Source: Dechloromonas sp. (GTDB lineage Bacteria > Pseudomonadota > Gammaproteobacteria > Burkholderiales > Rhodocyclaceae). Taken from it: a DNA stretch of 21,101 bases. The stretch covers positions 1 to 21,101 of the forward strand of contig JAFLDQ010000052.1 in NCBI GenBank assembly GCA_017302355.1, in the 5' to 3' direction. The notes below the pieces were generated by a model, which saw only the letters and a list, made by a program, of their open reading frames with translations, had not been told where the DNA came from and did no database searches. Within the stretch, counting starts at the first letter, position 1; the number at the start of each line of letters is the position of its first letter. The translations under genes and the position numbers were made by a program. Shown here one piece after another: positions 1-9,300 of the stretch.

Positions 1-2
1 TC

Positions 3-320
3 TCCGAGAACGGGATCAAGGAACTGAAGATCGGCTTCGGCATGGAGCGCATGCCCTGCGGGCAATTTTCCGCCAATGCCGCCTTCTTCCGCATCGGCGT
101 CATCGCGCACAACCTGTTCGTCCTGTTCAAACAGTCCGCACTCGATCCGGACTGGCGGCGGCACAAAGTGGCCACCGTACGCTGGCGTCTGTTTCACCTC
201 CCGGGCAAGATGGTCCGGCATGCCGGGGCGTGGGTGCTGAAGGTCGCCACCGAGATGCTCGACCGGTTCCGCTCCATTCGCGCCAGGAGCCTTGTCTTGG
301 CACAAGCCTTGTCGCCGTAA
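3..320 (+). mobile_element. IS1380-like transposase, C-terminal fragment (5' end outside window)
   Basis: The frame is open from the window edge to the TAA at 318-320, giving 105 visible residues. It begins with a segment of the type SENGIKELKIGFGMER, followed by CGQFSANAAFFRIGVIAHN and LFVLFKQ. This resembles the end of the DDE domain of IS1380-family transposases, where an EN-x-IKELK motif carries the last catalytic acidic residue and a hydrophobic NA-FF-(I/L)-x-(V/L)-(I/L)-A-(H/Y)-NL helix follows. The remaining C-terminus is basic (RWRLFHLPGKMVRHAG), as in that family. The first part of the protein is off the window, so it cannot be judged whether the gene is intact. Other DDE_Tnp_1 families are a less likely alternative. 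The element lies directly 5' of the str operon, where rpoC is the usual neighbour in related bacteria. Confidence 0.8.
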
Positions 321-541
321 CCGGGATCTGTCGCCAGACGGAACGGCGCACACCGATGCGCCAAGACCCGTGCGCACAAAATTCGCGCATTGATCCATGT
401 CGCATCAAGTCGATCGCGCCAGCACTACACAATCCGCAGATCGGCCCTCTCCAGCCCGCCAAACCATCGCAAATCCAGCAAATTCAACCGCCACCGCAGG
501 GCGTCAAATTCCAATCGCGGAATTTGGGTCCCCCAGTCACC
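321..541. other. Non-coding stretch between transposase and str promoter; probable IS right end
   Basis: No convincing gene is visible between the transposase stop and the promoter. The open frames here lack a ribosome binding site and protein-like composition. A perfect 7-bp inverted repeat (AAATTCC at 506-512 and GGAATTT at 519-525, loop AATCGC) is followed by GGGTCCC (526-532). Short GC-flanked inverted repeats of this sort are common at the tips of IS elements, so the IS boundary may lie near 530. This is inference, because the other end of the element and its target duplication are outside the window. Confidence 0.4.
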
Positions 542-570
542 TTGACACGGGGGGGGATCAACCCTAGAAT
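542..570 (+). promoter_or_regulatory. Sigma70 promoter of the str operon
   Basis: A perfect -35 hexamer TTGACA (542-547) is separated by exactly 17 bp from TAGAAT (565-570), which matches the -10 consensus TATAAT at five of six positions. Transcription should begin near 576-578, leaving a leader of about 100 nt before rpsL. The -10 overlaps an inverted repeat (GGGGGAT 552-558, ATCCCCC 569-575) followed by GTTTTT. The promoter lies only a few bases beyond the probable IS end, so it may be native DNA or may have been shaped by the insertion. Confidence 0.8.
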
Positions 571-585
571 CCCCCGTTTTTGTCG

Positions 586-609
586 GCAGGGGCTAATCAT
601 TGCCCCTGC
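586..609 (+). promoter_or_regulatory. Hairpin in the rpsL mRNA leader
   Basis: GCAGGGGC (586-593) and GCCCCTGC (602-609) form a perfect 8-bp, mostly G-C stem with the loop TAATCATT. It begins about 10 nt after the predicted start of transcription and is followed by only three T residues, so it is not a clear terminator. It could protect the 5' end of the mRNA or act as a protein-binding leader element. The rest of the leader contains a run of eight T (640-647) and the rpsL Shine-Dalgarno sequence at 663-669. Confidence 0.5.
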
Positions 610-675
610 TTTGGATAACAAAATTGCCGTCGTGCACCATTTTTTTTGGGGCCCGGCCGTCGAAGGAAGTCTCAT

Positions 676-1053
676 ATGCCGACCATCAACCAGCTGGTGC
701 GCAAGCCGCGTCTCGCCGAGGTCACCAGCAGCAAGGTCCCCGCTCTCGGGCGTTGCCCGCAGAAGCGCGGAGTCTGTACGCGCGTCTACACCACTACCCC
801 GAAAAAGCCGAACTCGGCGCTGCGCAAGGTCTGCAAGGTTCGTCTGACCAACGGCTTCGAGGTCATCTCGTATATCGGCGGCGAGGGACACAATCTACAG
901 GAGCACTCGGTGGTCCTGATCCGCGGCGGCCGCGTCAAGGATCTGCCGGGTGTGCGTTATCACACCGTGCGCGGCTCCCTCGATACGCAGGGTGTCAAGA
1001 ATCGCAAGCAGTCCCGTTCCAAATACGGCGCCAAGCGCCCGAAGGCCGCCTGA
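676..1053 (+). CDS. rpsL: 30S ribosomal protein S12
   Basis: S12 sits at the decoding centre of the 30S subunit and contributes to codon-anticodon proofreading. The 125-residue product starts [12 protein letters not shown] and carries the family blocks [20 protein letters not shown] (27-46), [18 protein letters not shown] and [13 protein letters not shown]. Lys43 and Lys88, the positions where streptomycin resistance mutations usually fall, are both wild type. Asp89, the residue methylthiolated by RimO in E. coli, is present. An in-frame start exists at 646, but the ATG at 676 is preceded by AAGGAAG (663-669) and matches the usual N-terminus. It is the first gene of the str operon, read from the promoter at 542-570. 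Confidence 0.99.
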   Translation: MPTINQLVRKPRLAEVTSSKVPALGRCPQKRGVCTRVYTTTPKKPNSALRKVCKVRLTNGFEVISYIGGEGHNLQEHSVVLIRGGRVKDLPGVRYHTVRGSLDTQGVKNRKQSRSKYGAKRPKAA

Positions 1054-1131
1054 TCCCTGGCGGCTTGAGTAAGTGGTCACTCTTGTGGGTGGCCGTGAGG
1101 GCCGGGTGGGCAATGCCCCTTCCCGGCTTTT
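1045..1131 (+). promoter_or_regulatory. Three tandem hairpins between rpsL and rpsG; candidate S7 control site and attenuator
   Basis: Three consecutive inverted repeats fill the end of rpsL and the intergenic gap. The first is GCCGCC (1045-1050) with GGCGGC (1059-1064), its loop holding the rpsL stop. The second is GGTCACTC (1075-1082) with GGGTGGCC (1087-1094), eight pairs including G-U, loop TTGT. The third is GCCGGG (1101-1106) with CCCGGC (1122-1127), enclosing GGGC/GCCC and followed by TTTT (1128-1131), which looks like an intrinsic terminator. In E. coli the rpsL-rpsG gap is the mRNA target through which S7 represses its own synthesis. A similar role here is an inference from position and structure, not from a recognised S7 sequence motif. 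Confidence 0.5.
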
Positions 1132-1160
1132 CGACTGAATGGTAATCAAGTGAGGTAAGC

Positions 1161-1631
1161 ATGCCCCGTCGTCGTGAAGTCCCCAAGCGCGACATTCTCC
1201 CGGACCCCAAGTTCGGCAATGTCGAAGTCTCCAAGTTCATCAATGCCATCATGCAGAGTGGCAAGAAGTCCGTGGCCGAGCGCATCGTCTATGGCGCCTT
1301 CGACATCATCTCCGCCAAGGGGGGCAAGGACCCTCTGGAAGTCTTTCTGACCGCAATGGGCAATGTGAAGCCGATGGTCGAGGTCAAGTCGCGCAGGGTC
1401 GGGGGCGCCAACTATCAGGTTCCGGTCGAAGTGCGCCCGGCCCGCCGTGTCGCGCTCGCCATGCGCTGGTTGCGTGAATCGGCCCGCAAGCGTTCGGAGA
1501 AGTCGATGGGCCAGCGCCTGGCCGCCGAGATGATGGAAGCGGCCGAGAGCCGTGGTGGTGCCGTCAAGAAGCGTGATGAAGTGCACCGTATGGCCGAGGC
1601 CAACAAGGCTTTTGCCCACTTCCGCTTCTAA
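1161..1631 (+). CDS. rpsG: 30S ribosomal protein S7
   Basis: S7 is the primary binder that nucleates assembly of the 3' major domain of 16S rRNA (the 30S head), and it lines the E site. The 156-residue product starts [19 protein letters not shown] and includes [29 protein letters not shown] and the C-terminal [20 protein letters not shown]. Its length is the common bacterial form, without the extension seen in E. coli K-12. GAGGT (1152-1156) precedes the ATG. The 107-nt gap after rpsL is long for this operon and strongly structured, suggesting separate control of S7 translation. Confidence 0.99.
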   Translation: MPRRREVPKRDILPDPKFGNVEVSKFINAIMQSGKKSVAERIVYGAFDIISAKGGKDPLEVFLTAMGNVKPMVEVKSRRVGGANYQVPVEVRPARRVALAMRWLRESARKRSEKSMGQRLAAEMMEAAESRGGAVKKRDEVHRMAEANKAFAHFRF

Positions 1632-1681
1632 CGCCCAAAAGGCGTCAGAACCAATTCGTCCTTTCATCGAAGGTATCTACC

Positions 1682-3775
1682 GTGGCACGAAAAACCCCAA
1701 TCGAGCGCTACCGCAACATCGGTATCAGCGCCCACATCGACGCTGGCAAGACGACAACAACCGAGCGCATCCTCTACTACACCGGTGTCAATCACAAGAT
1801 CGGTGAAGTTCATGATGGCGCTGCCACCATGGACTGGATGGAGCAGGAGCAGGAGCGTGGGATCACGATTACGTCCGCCGCGACCACCTGCTTCTGGAGG
1901 GGCATGGACCGCCAGTTTCCCGAGCATCGAATCAACATCATCGATACCCCGGGGCACGTCGACTTCACCATCGAGGTCGAGCGTTCGATGCGCGTGCTCG
2001 ATGGCGCGTGCATGGTGTACTGCGCCGTGGGCGGTGTCCAGCCGCAGTCGGAGACCGTGTGGCGCCAGGCGAACAAGTACGGCGTGCCGCGCCTCGCCTT
2101 CGTGAACAAGATGGATCGCTCGGGCGCCAACTTCTTCAAGGTCGTCGAGCAGATGAAGCTGCGCCTGAAGGCCAACCCGATTCCGGTCGTCATTCCCATC
2201 GGCGCCGAAGATCAATTCGAGGGTGTCGTCGACCTGATTCGCATGAAGGCGATCTACTGGGACGAGGCCTCCCAGGGCATGAAGTATGATGCCCGGGAGA
2301 TCCCGGCGAACCTGCTTGACGAAGCGAGGACCTGGCGCGAGCAAATGGTCGAGGCGGCCGCCGAGGCATCCGAGGATCTGATGAACCGCTACCTGGACGA
2401 GGGCGATCTCTCCGAGGCGGACATTCTCCTTGGCTTGCGTACGCGCACGATCAATTGCGAGATCCAGCCAACCTTGTGCGGGACGGCCTTCAAGAACAAG
2501 GGTGTACAGAAGATGCTGGACGCCGTGATCGAGCTCATGCCGTCGCCCGTCGATATCCCGCCCGTCACCGGAATTCTCGAGAACGAGAGCCAGGGCGAGC
2601 GCCGCGCGGCCGATGACGAGGCTTTCTCGGCTCTGGCCTTCAAGATCATGACCGATCCTTTCGTCGGCCAGTTGATCTTCTTCCGGGTCTATTCTGGCGT
2701 CATCAATTCCGGCGACACGGTATACAACCCGGTCAAGGGCCGCAAGGAGCGCTTGGGCCGCATCCTGCAGATGCATGCCAACCAGCGCGAAGAGATCAAG
2801 GAAGTGCGTGCCGGGGACATCGCGGCTGCCGTGGGCCTCAAGGAAGCCACCACCGGCGATACGCTGTGTGATCCGGCGAAGGTCATCACCCTCGAGCGCA
2901 TGGTCTTCCCGGAGCCGGTCATTCACGTTGCCGTCGAGCCGAAGACCAAGGCTGACCAGGAAAAGATGGGTATCGCCCTTGGTCGTCTGGCGCAGGAGGA
3001 TCCCTCATTCCGTGTGCGTACCGACGAGGAGTCCGGCCAGACCATCATATCCGGCATGGGCGAATTGCACCTCGAAATCCTGGTTGACCGCATGCGTCGC
3101 GAATTCAACGTCGATGCGACGGTCGGCGCGCCACAGGTGGCCTATCGCGAGTGCATCAAGAAAACCGTCGAGCAGGAAGGCAAGTTCGTCAAGCAGTCGG
3201 GTGGTCGCGGTCAGTTCGGCCATGTCTGGCTCAAGATCGAGCCGAACGAGGCGGGCAAGGGCTACGAGTTCGTCGACGCCATCAAGGGCGGCGTGGTGCC
3301 TCGCGAATACATTCCGGCGGTCGACAAGGGATTGCAGGATGCGATCAGTAGCGGCGTACTCGCGGGCTTCCCGGTCGTCGACATCAAGTTCACCCTGTAC
3401 GACGGCTCCTACCACGACGTTGACTCCAACGAAAACGCCTTTCGCATGGCTGCCGCGACGGCATTCAAGGAGGGCATGCGCAAGGCCAGTCCGACGTTGC
3501 TCGAGCCGATGATGGCGGTTGAAGTGGAAACTCCCGAGGACTACATGGGCAATGTCATGGGCGATCTCTCTTCCCGCCGCGGCATCGTTCAGGGCATGGA
3601 GGACCAGGTCGGCGGCATCAAGGTGATCAAGGCCGAGGTTCCACTCTCGGAGATGTTCGGCTATTCGACATCGATGCGCTCCCTGTCGCAGGGGCGCGCC
3701 ACCTACTCGATGGAATTCAAGCACTATGCCGAAGCGCCCAGGAATGTCGCCGAGGCAATCATCAACAAGAAGTAA
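1682..3775 (+). CDS. fusA: Elongation factor G
   Basis: EF-G is the GTPase that drives tRNA-mRNA translocation and, with RRF, ribosome recycling. The 697-residue protein has all G motifs: AHIDAGKT (17-24), RGITI (59-63), DTPGH (88-92) and NKMD (142-145). Full-length domains II-V follow, including GMGELHLEI in domain III and [10 protein letters not shown] in domain IV. The start is GTG (1682-1684), preceded by GAAGGT (1669-1674); it gives the standard N-terminus [15 protein letters not shown], with no better ATG upstream. Location in the str operon marks it as the housekeeping copy rather than an EF-G2-type paralog. Confidence 0.99.
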   Translation: MARKTPIERYRNIGISAHIDAGKTTTTERILYYTGVNHKIGEVHDGAATMDWMEQEQERGITITSAATTCFWRGMDRQFPEHRINIIDTPGHVDFTIEVERSMRVLDGACMVYCAVGGVQPQSETVWRQANKYGVPRLAFVNKMDRSGANFFKVVEQMKLRLKANPIPVVIPIGAEDQFEGVVDLIRMKAIYWDEASQGMKYDAREIPANLLDEARTWREQMVEAAAEASEDLMNRYLDEGDLSEADILLGLRTRTINCEIQPTLCGTAFKNKGVQKMLDAVIELMPSPVDIPPVTGILENESQGERRAADDEAFSALAFKIMTDPFVGQLIFFRVYSGVINSGDTVYNPVKGRKERLGRILQMHANQREEIKEVRAGDIAAAVGLKEATTGDTLCDPAKVITLERMVFPEPVIHVAVEPKTKADQEKMGIALGRLAQEDPSFRVRTDEESGQTIISGMGELHLEILVDRMRREFNVDATVGAPQVAYRECIKKTVEQEGKFVKQSGGRGQFGHVWLKIEPNEAGKGYEFVDAIKGGVVPREYIPAVDKGLQDAISSGVLAGFPVVDIKFTLYDGSYHDVDSNENAFRMAAATAFKEGMRKASPTLLEPMMAVEVETPEDYMGNVMGDLSSRRGIVQGMEDQVGGIKVIKAEVPLSEMFGYSTSMRSLSQGRATYSMEFKHYAEAPRNVAEAIINKK

Positions 3776-3795
3776 TCGTTACGGGAGAAGTCATC

Positions 3796-4986
<1,191 letters not shown>

Positions 4987-5004
4987 CCGTTCTTCTTAAA
5001 TCCG

Positions 5005-5026
5005 GGGGAGGAATTGCTTCCGCCCC
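5005..5026 (+). promoter_or_regulatory. Hairpin in the tuf-rpsJ gap
   Basis: GGGG-A-GGAA (5005-5013) pairs with TTCC-G-CCCC (5018-5026) around the loop TTGC, giving eight pairs with one A/G mismatch. No T run follows, so it does not look like a terminator, and rpsJ is probably co-transcribed with tuf. The purine-rich 5' arm resembles a Shine-Dalgarno sequence but is 35 nt from the rpsJ ATG. Its function is unknown. Confidence 0.4.
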
Positions 5027-5047
5027 ATCGCTCTTTGAAAGCAAACA

Positions 5048-5359
5048 ATGTCAAGCCAGAAGATCCGCATCCGCCTCAAGGCCTTCGATTATCGCCTGAT
5101 CGATCAGTCCGCCCAGGAGATCGTCGAGACCGCCAAGCGCACCGGTGCTGTGGTCCGTGGCCCGGTCCCCATGCCCACCCGCAAGCAGCGCTTCGATATT
5201 CTCCGCTCGCCGCACGTCAACAAGACGTCGCGCGACCAGCTTGAGATCCGTACGCACTTGCGCCTGATGGATATTGTCGATCCGACCGACAAGACGGTTG
5301 ATGCGCTGATGAAACTCGATCTCCCGGCAGGTGTGGATGTCGAGATCAAGTTGCAATAA
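5048..5359 (+). CDS. rpsJ: 30S ribosomal protein S10 (NusE)
   Basis: S10 is a tertiary binder in the 30S head and, with NusB, part of the antitermination complex that acts on rRNA transcription. The 103-residue protein begins [20 protein letters not shown] and contains [20 protein letters not shown], followed by [20 protein letters not shown]. The ATG at 5048 has only a weak Shine-Dalgarno candidate (GAAAG, 5037-5041), which suggests coupling to tuf translation or help from the upstream hairpin. The gap after tuf is just 61 nt, too short for the long L4-responsive leader found before rpsJ in enterobacteria. Confidence 0.98.
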   Translation: MSSQKIRIRLKAFDYRLIDQSAQEIVETAKRTGAVVRGPVPMPTRKQRFDILRSPHVNKTSRDQLEIRTHLRLMDIVDPTDKTVDALMKLDLPAGVDVEIKLQ

Positions 5360-5390
5360 GCGGAATCTTACGGATATAATCATCCGTTTT
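5351..5390 (+). promoter_or_regulatory. Candidate internal promoter before rplC with overlapping hairpin
   Basis: A perfect -10 TATAAT (5375-5380) lies 18 bp after TTGCAA (5351-5356), a four-of-six -35 match spanning the end of rpsJ. The -10 sits within a small inverted repeat (ACGGAT 5370-5375, ATCCGT 5382-5387) followed by TTTT (5387-5390). The same DNA could therefore act as a weak terminator for the upstream transcript and as a promoter for the rplC group. The 110-nt gap, unusually long for this operon, supports a regulatory role. Confidence 0.5.
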
Positions 5391-5393
5391 CGG

Positions 5394-5415
5394 GGGTGGC
5401 CGATCTCGGTCACCC
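5394..5415 (+). promoter_or_regulatory. Leader hairpin before rplC
   Basis: GGGTGGCCGA (5394-5403) pairs with TCGGTCACCC (5406-5415), giving nine stable pairs with one G-U. It starts a few nucleotides after the predicted start of the rplC transcript and lies about 55 nt before the start codon. By position it is a candidate binding site for a product of the operon such as L3 or L4, but no known motif was recognised. The element GGGTGGCC also occurs in the rpsL-rpsG gap, paired there with GGTCACTC. Confidence 0.45.
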
Positions 5416-5469
5416 AATTGTTGTTTTGCATCGTCCGGCCAATCGCAGCTGGCGATGAGGAGAATAACC

Positions 5470-6108
5470 ATGAGTCTAGGCCTTGTTGGTCGCAAGGTTG
5501 GCATGACTCGCATTTTTGCCGAGGATGGCGCTTCCATTCCGGTAACTGTGCTGGACGTGTCCAACAACCGGGTGACCCAGGTAAAAACGCCGGAGATCGA
5601 TGGCTATGCAGCCATTCAGGTCGCTTTCGGCAAGCGCCGTGCCTCGCGCGTTTCCAGGCCGCTGGCTGGTCATCTGGCCAAGGCGGGTGTGGAGGCGGGG
5701 CAGGTCCTCAAGGAATTCCGTATCGATGCCGACCGGATCGCCGACTTCAAGGCCGGTGACCCGGTGGCCGTGACCATCTTTGCCGAAGGGCAGCGGGTCG
5801 ACGTTACGGGTACCTCGGCCGGCAAGGGCTTCCAGGGTGGGATCAAGCGCCACAACTTCAGCTCGAACCGTGCTTCCCACGGCAACTCGCTGTCGCACAA
5901 TGCGCCGGGTTCGATCGGGCAGGCGCAGGATCCGGGTCGTGTCTTGCCCGGAAAGCGGATGGCGGGCCACATGGGTGACGTCCAGTCGACCATGCAGAGC
6001 CTGACCGTCGTCCGCGTCGATGCCGAGCGCCAGCTGCTTCTGGTTCGTGGCGCCGTTCCCGGCGCCAAGGGTTCCGACGTTGTCGTGCGTCCGGCAGTCA
6101 AGGCTTAA
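5470..6108 (+). CDS. rplC: 50S ribosomal protein L3
   Basis: L3 is an early-assembly 50S protein whose central loop reaches towards the peptidyl transferase centre. The 212-residue product begins [20 protein letters not shown] and has [20 protein letters not shown] (111-130), [15 protein letters not shown] (137-151) and GKRMAGHMG. Gln151 lies in the context of the glutamine methylated by PrmB in E. coli. An in-frame ATG at 5455 would add five residues, but GAGGAG (5457-5462) placed 7 nt upstream supports 5470. A candidate promoter and leader hairpin lie in the gap after rpsJ. Confidence 0.98.
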   Translation: MSLGLVGRKVGMTRIFAEDGASIPVTVLDVSNNRVTQVKTPEIDGYAAIQVAFGKRRASRVSRPLAGHLAKAGVEAGQVLKEFRIDADRIADFKAGDPVAVTIFAEGQRVDVTGTSAGKGFQGGIKRHNFSSNRASHGNSLSHNAPGSIGQAQDPGRVLPGKRMAGHMGDVQSTMQSLTVVRVDAERQLLLVRGAVPGAKGSDVVVRPAVKA

Positions 6109-6117
6109 GGAGGCGAC

Positions 6118-6741
6118 ATGGAACTCAAGGTAATCAACGAGCAGGGTCAGGAGGCGGCGAAGCTGCAGGCCTCCGATGTCCTCTTTGGGCGCGACTTCAA
6201 CGAGGCGCTTGTTCATCAGATCGTTGTGGCCTATCAGGCCAACGCGCGCTCGGGCGACCGTCAGCAGAAGGATCGTTCGGAAGTCCGTCACACGACTTCC
6301 AAGCCGTGGCGCCAGAAGGGAACCGGCCGTGCCCGTGCGGGCAGCAACGGCAGTCCGCTGTGGCGCGGGGGCGGTCGGATCTTTCCGAACACGCCGCAGG
6401 ACAATTTCAGCCAGAAGGTCAACAAGAAGATGTTCCGCGCCGGCATGGCGGCGATTCTCTCCGAGCTGGCTCGCCAAGATCGCCTGGTCGTCATCGAGGG
6501 CCTGTCGGTCGATGCGCCGAAGACCAAGCTGTTTGCGCAGAAGCTCAAGGGCATGGGTCTTGAAGGTAATCTCCTGGTGATCACGGATGCGCTGGATGAG
6601 AATCTTTATCTCTCTTCGCGCAACCTGCCGAATGTCCTTGTGCTCGAAGCCAGGGAAGCCGATCCGCTGTCGCTGGTCCGTTTTGCCAAGGTGCTGGTCA
6701 CCAGGAACGCCGTGGCCAAATTCGAGGAGATGTGGGGATGA
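6118..6741 (+). CDS. rplD: 50S ribosomal protein L4
   Basis: L4 lines the polypeptide exit tunnel through its extended loop and in enterobacteria also represses the S10 operon. The 207-residue product has [19 protein letters not shown] (58-76), SPLWRGGG and an intact C-terminal domain ending [10 protein letters not shown]. The loop region where macrolide resistance changes arise looks normal. A perfect AAGGAGG (6107-6113) precedes the ATG and overlaps the rplC stop. The TGA overlaps the rplW start by 4 nt. Confidence 0.98.
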   Translation: MELKVINEQGQEAAKLQASDVLFGRDFNEALVHQIVVAYQANARSGDRQQKDRSEVRHTTSKPWRQKGTGRARAGSNGSPLWRGGGRIFPNTPQDNFSQKVNKKMFRAGMAAILSELARQDRLVVIEGLSVDAPKTKLFAQKLKGMGLEGNLLVITDALDENLYLSSRNLPNVLVLEAREADPLSLVRFAKVLVTRNAVAKFEEMWG

Positions 6742-7040
6742 ATCAAGAGCGGCTGATGCAGGTGCTGCTGGCACCGCAAATCTCCGAAAAGGCTACCTAT
6801 GTGGCCGACAAGAACGAGCAGGTCATCTTTCGTGTGGCCAATGACGCCACCAAGCCTGAAATCAAGGCGGCGGTCGAACTCTTGTTCAAGGTTGAGGTCG
6901 AGACGGTCCAGGTCGCCAATGTCAAGGGCAAGCTGAAGCGTTTCAAGGGGTCGGCGGGTCGTCGCAAGGGCTGGAAGAAGGCCTTCGTGAGCCTCAAGCC
7001 GGGCCAGGAAATCAACTTTGTCGATGGGGGGAACGTCTGA
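6738..7040 (+). CDS. rplW: 50S ribosomal protein L23
   Basis: L23 sits at the tunnel exit and is the docking site for trigger factor and the signal recognition particle. The 100-residue product starts [20 protein letters not shown] and has [20 protein letters not shown] plus the basic [16 protein letters not shown] loop. A GTG two codons upstream (6732) is in frame, but the ATG overlapping the rplD stop (ATGA, 6738-6741) gives the usual N-terminus and fits translational coupling. Its TGA overlaps the rplB ATG by one base. Confidence 0.98.
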   Translation: MNQERLMQVLLAPQISEKATYVADKNEQVIFRVANDATKPEIKAAVELLFKVEVETVQVANVKGKLKRFKGSAGRRKGWKKAFVSLKPGQEINFVDGGNV

Positions 7041-7867
7041 TGGCTCTCGTTAAAGTCAAGCCGACTTCCCCTGGCCGCCGCGCCGTCGTGCAGGTCGTCA
7101 ACGCCAGTCTGTACAAGGGCAAGCCTTTCGCCGGCCTGCTCGAGGCGCAGTCGAAGAACGCCGGGCGGAACAACAATGGCCGGGTGACGGTTCGTCATCA
7201 GGGCGGCGGTCACAAGCAGGCCTATCGCGTCATCGACTTCAAGCGCGCCAAGGATGGTGTCCCGGGGTCGGTGGAGCGCCTGGAATACGATCCCAACCGG
7301 ACGGCCAATATCGCTCTGGTCTGCTATGCCGACGGCGAGCGCCGCTACATCCTTGCCAACAAGGGCATGGTCGTCGGCCAGCAGGTCATCAATGGCTCCG
7401 AGGCTCCGATCAAGTCGGGTAACGCATTGCCGATCCGCAACATTCCCGTGGGTACCACGATCTGCTGCGTCGAGATGATGCCGGGGAAGGGAGCGCAAAT
7501 GGCGCGTTCAGCAGGCGCCTCGGCACAGCTCCTTGCCCGCGACAGCGCCTATGCCCAGATTCGCCTGCGTTCCGGCGAAGTGCGTCGCGTGCATGTCGAA
7601 TGCCGTGCTACGGTCGGTGAGGTGGGCAATGAAGAGAATATCCTGCGCAAGATCGGCAAGGCCGGCGCGCAGCGTTGGCGCGGCGTCCGCCCGACCGTTC
7701 GTGGCGTTGCCATGAACCCGATCGACCACCCGCACGGTGGTGGCGAGGGTCGTACCGGTGAGGGTCGCGTGCCGGTCAATCCATGGGGTCAGCCCACCAA
7801 GGGTTACCGCACCCGCAGCAACAAGCGCACGAACGGCATGATCGTTCAGCGCCGTAACAAGCGTTAA
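7040..7867 (+). CDS. rplB: 50S ribosomal protein L2
   Basis: L2 is a primary 23S rRNA binder needed for subunit association and peptidyl transferase function. The 275-residue product starts [19 protein letters not shown] and contains [39 protein letters not shown] and the conserved [10 protein letters not shown] at about 229-238, with the histidine linked to catalytic-centre activity. The C-terminus [19 protein letters not shown] is normal. The start codon overlaps the rplW stop (TGATG), so translation is likely coupled. Confidence 0.99.
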   Translation: MALVKVKPTSPGRRAVVQVVNASLYKGKPFAGLLEAQSKNAGRNNNGRVTVRHQGGGHKQAYRVIDFKRAKDGVPGSVERLEYDPNRTANIALVCYADGERRYILANKGMVVGQQVINGSEAPIKSGNALPIRNIPVGTTICCVEMMPGKGAQMARSAGASAQLLARDSAYAQIRLRSGEVRRVHVECRATVGEVGNEENILRKIGKAGAQRWRGVRPTVRGVAMNPIDHPHGGGEGRTGEGRVPVNPWGQPTKGYRTRSNKRTNGMIVQRRNKR

Positions 7868-7877
7868 GGGGTAGGAA

Positions 7878-8153
7878 ATGGGACGTTCTCTTAAAAAGGG
7901 CCCGTACGTTGATGTGCGCCTGACCGACAAGGTCGAAGCAGTGCGCGCCACCGGCGACAAGCGCCCGATCAAGACTTGGTCGCGTCGTTCGACGATCCTG
8001 CCCGAGTTCATCGGTCTGACGATCGCGGTCCACAATGGCAAGCAGCATATTCCGGTCTTTGTCACCGAAAATATGGTCGGTCACAAGCTCGGCGAGTTCT
8101 CGCTGACCCGCACGTTCAAGGGTCACACCGCCGGCAAGAAGGCCAAGAAGTGA
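7878..8153 (+). CDS. rpsS: 30S ribosomal protein S19
   Basis: S19 forms a complex with S13 in the 30S head near the A site and contributes to an intersubunit bridge. The 91-residue product begins [20 protein letters not shown] and has [20 protein letters not shown] and [19 protein letters not shown], all family hallmarks, at the usual length of about 91-92 residues. The purine-rich GGGGTAGGAA immediately before the ATG serves as its binding site, 10 nt after rplB. Confidence 0.98.
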   Translation: MGRSLKKGPYVDVRLTDKVEAVRATGDKRPIKTWSRRSTILPEFIGLTIAVHNGKQHIPVFVTENMVGHKLGEFSLTRTFKGHTAGKKAKK

Positions 8154-8162
8154 GGAGCTGAC

Positions 8163-8492
8163 ATGGAAACTCGTGCAAGTCTGCGGGGCGTGCGCCTCTC
8201 CGAGCAAAAAGGCCGCCTGGTGGCCGAGCTGGTGCGTGGCAAGCCGGTTGGTCAGGCTCTCAACATCCTGGCTTTCAGCCCGAACAAGGGTGCGGGCATC
8301 GTCAGGAAGGTGTTGGAGTCGGCGATTGCCAACGCCGAGCACAATGATGGCGCCGATATCGACGAACTGCTGGTCAAGACCATCTTTGTCGAAAGGGGCA
8401 TGGTGCTGAAGCGCTTCGCGGCGCGTGCCAAGGGTCGTGGCAACCGGATCGTCAAGCCGACCTGCCATATCTATCTGACCGTTGGCAACTGA
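8163..8492 (+). CDS. rplV: 50S ribosomal protein L22
   Basis: L22 contacts all six domains of 23S rRNA and its beta-hairpin lines the narrow part of the exit tunnel. The 109-residue product starts [20 protein letters not shown] and includes [27 protein letters not shown] and the hairpin region [20 protein letters not shown]. No insertion or deletion of the macrolide-resistance type is seen in that hairpin. A 9-nt gap from rpsS carries GGAG. Confidence 0.98.
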   Translation: METRASLRGVRLSEQKGRLVAELVRGKPVGQALNILAFSPNKGAGIVRKVLESAIANAEHNDGADIDELLVKTIFVERGMVLKRFAARAKGRGNRIVKPTCHIYLTVGN

Positions 8493-8501
8493 GGAAGAGT
8501 C

Positions 8502-9299
8502 ATGGGACAGAAAATTCATCCGACTGGCTTCCGCCTGGTTGCCACCAAGAACTGGGGTTCCCGCTGGTATGCCAACAGCAAGGATTTCCCCGGAATGCTC
8601 AATGAAGACGTGAAGGTTCGCGAGTACCTGAAACGCAAGCTGGCGCATGCTTCGGTCGGCCGCGTGCTGATCGAGCGTCCGGCCAAGAATGCGCGCGTCA
8701 CCGTCTACTCCGCTCGTCCGGGTGTGGTCATCGGCAAGAAGGGCGAAGACATCGAACAGCTGCGCACCGACCTCCAGCGCATCATGGGCGTGCCCGTCCA
8801 TGTGTCGATCGAGGAAATCCGCAAGCCGGAAATCGATGCCCAGCTGATTGCCGACTCGATTGCCCAGCAGCTCGAAAAGCGCATCATGTTCCGGCGCGCG
8901 ATGAAGCGTGCAATGCAGAACGCGATGAGGCTCGGTGCCCAGGGAATCAAGGTGATGAGCGCCGGCCGTCTCAATGGTGCGGAAATCGCCCGCAGCGAGT
9001 GGTATCGCGAAGGTCGTGTGCCTCTGCACACGCTGCGCGCCGACATCGATTTCGGGATTGCCCAGGCACTGACGACCTACGGCATCATCGGTATCAAGGT
9101 CTGGGTCTACAAGGGCGATCTGCTAGACCGCAATGAGCAGCCGGAAGCGGCCGAACCTGCCGCTGACGATCGTCGTCCGCGTCGCCCGCCCGCCCGGCCT
9201 GAAGGAGACAAGCCGCGGACCCGGACAGTCAGGAAGGCGGACGGGCCCGAAGGCGACGCCAAGGCTCCGGTCAAGCGTGTAAGAAAGGCAGGTGTCTGA
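8502..9299 (+). CDS. rpsC: 30S ribosomal protein S3
   Basis: S3 forms the mRNA entry tunnel with S4 and S5 and takes part in ribosomal helicase activity. The 265-residue product starts [20 protein letters not shown]. It contains the KH domain around [14 protein letters not shown] (75-88) and the C-terminal domain with [16 protein letters not shown] and [15 protein letters not shown]. After residue about 210 there is a proline-, arginine- and acid-rich tail ([20 protein letters not shown] and onward) of some 50 residues, making it longer than the 233-residue E. coli protein. Long S3 tails occur in betaproteobacteria. Its stop is one base from the rplP start. Confidence 0.98.
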   Translation: MGQKIHPTGFRLVATKNWGSRWYANSKDFPGMLNEDVKVREYLKRKLAHASVGRVLIERPAKNARVTVYSARPGVVIGKKGEDIEQLRTDLQRIMGVPVHVSIEEIRKPEIDAQLIADSIAQQLEKRIMFRRAMKRAMQNAMRLGAQGIKVMSAGRLNGAEIARSEWYREGRVPLHTLRADIDFGIAQALTTYGIIGIKVWVYKGDLLDRNEQPEAAEPAADDRRPRRPPARPEGDKPRTRTVRKADGPEGDAKAPVKRVRKAGV

Positions 9300-9300
9300 G

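Noticed and set aside
230..847. A 205-codon + strand open frame running from the IS region into rpsL
   Set aside because: It overlaps the transposase end and rpsL in another frame, crosses the promoter and has low-complexity composition with no ribosome binding site.
1631..1645. Inverted repeat ACGCC/GGCGT between rpsG and fusA
   Set aside because: Only five base pairs with no T run; too weak to call a terminator or regulatory element.
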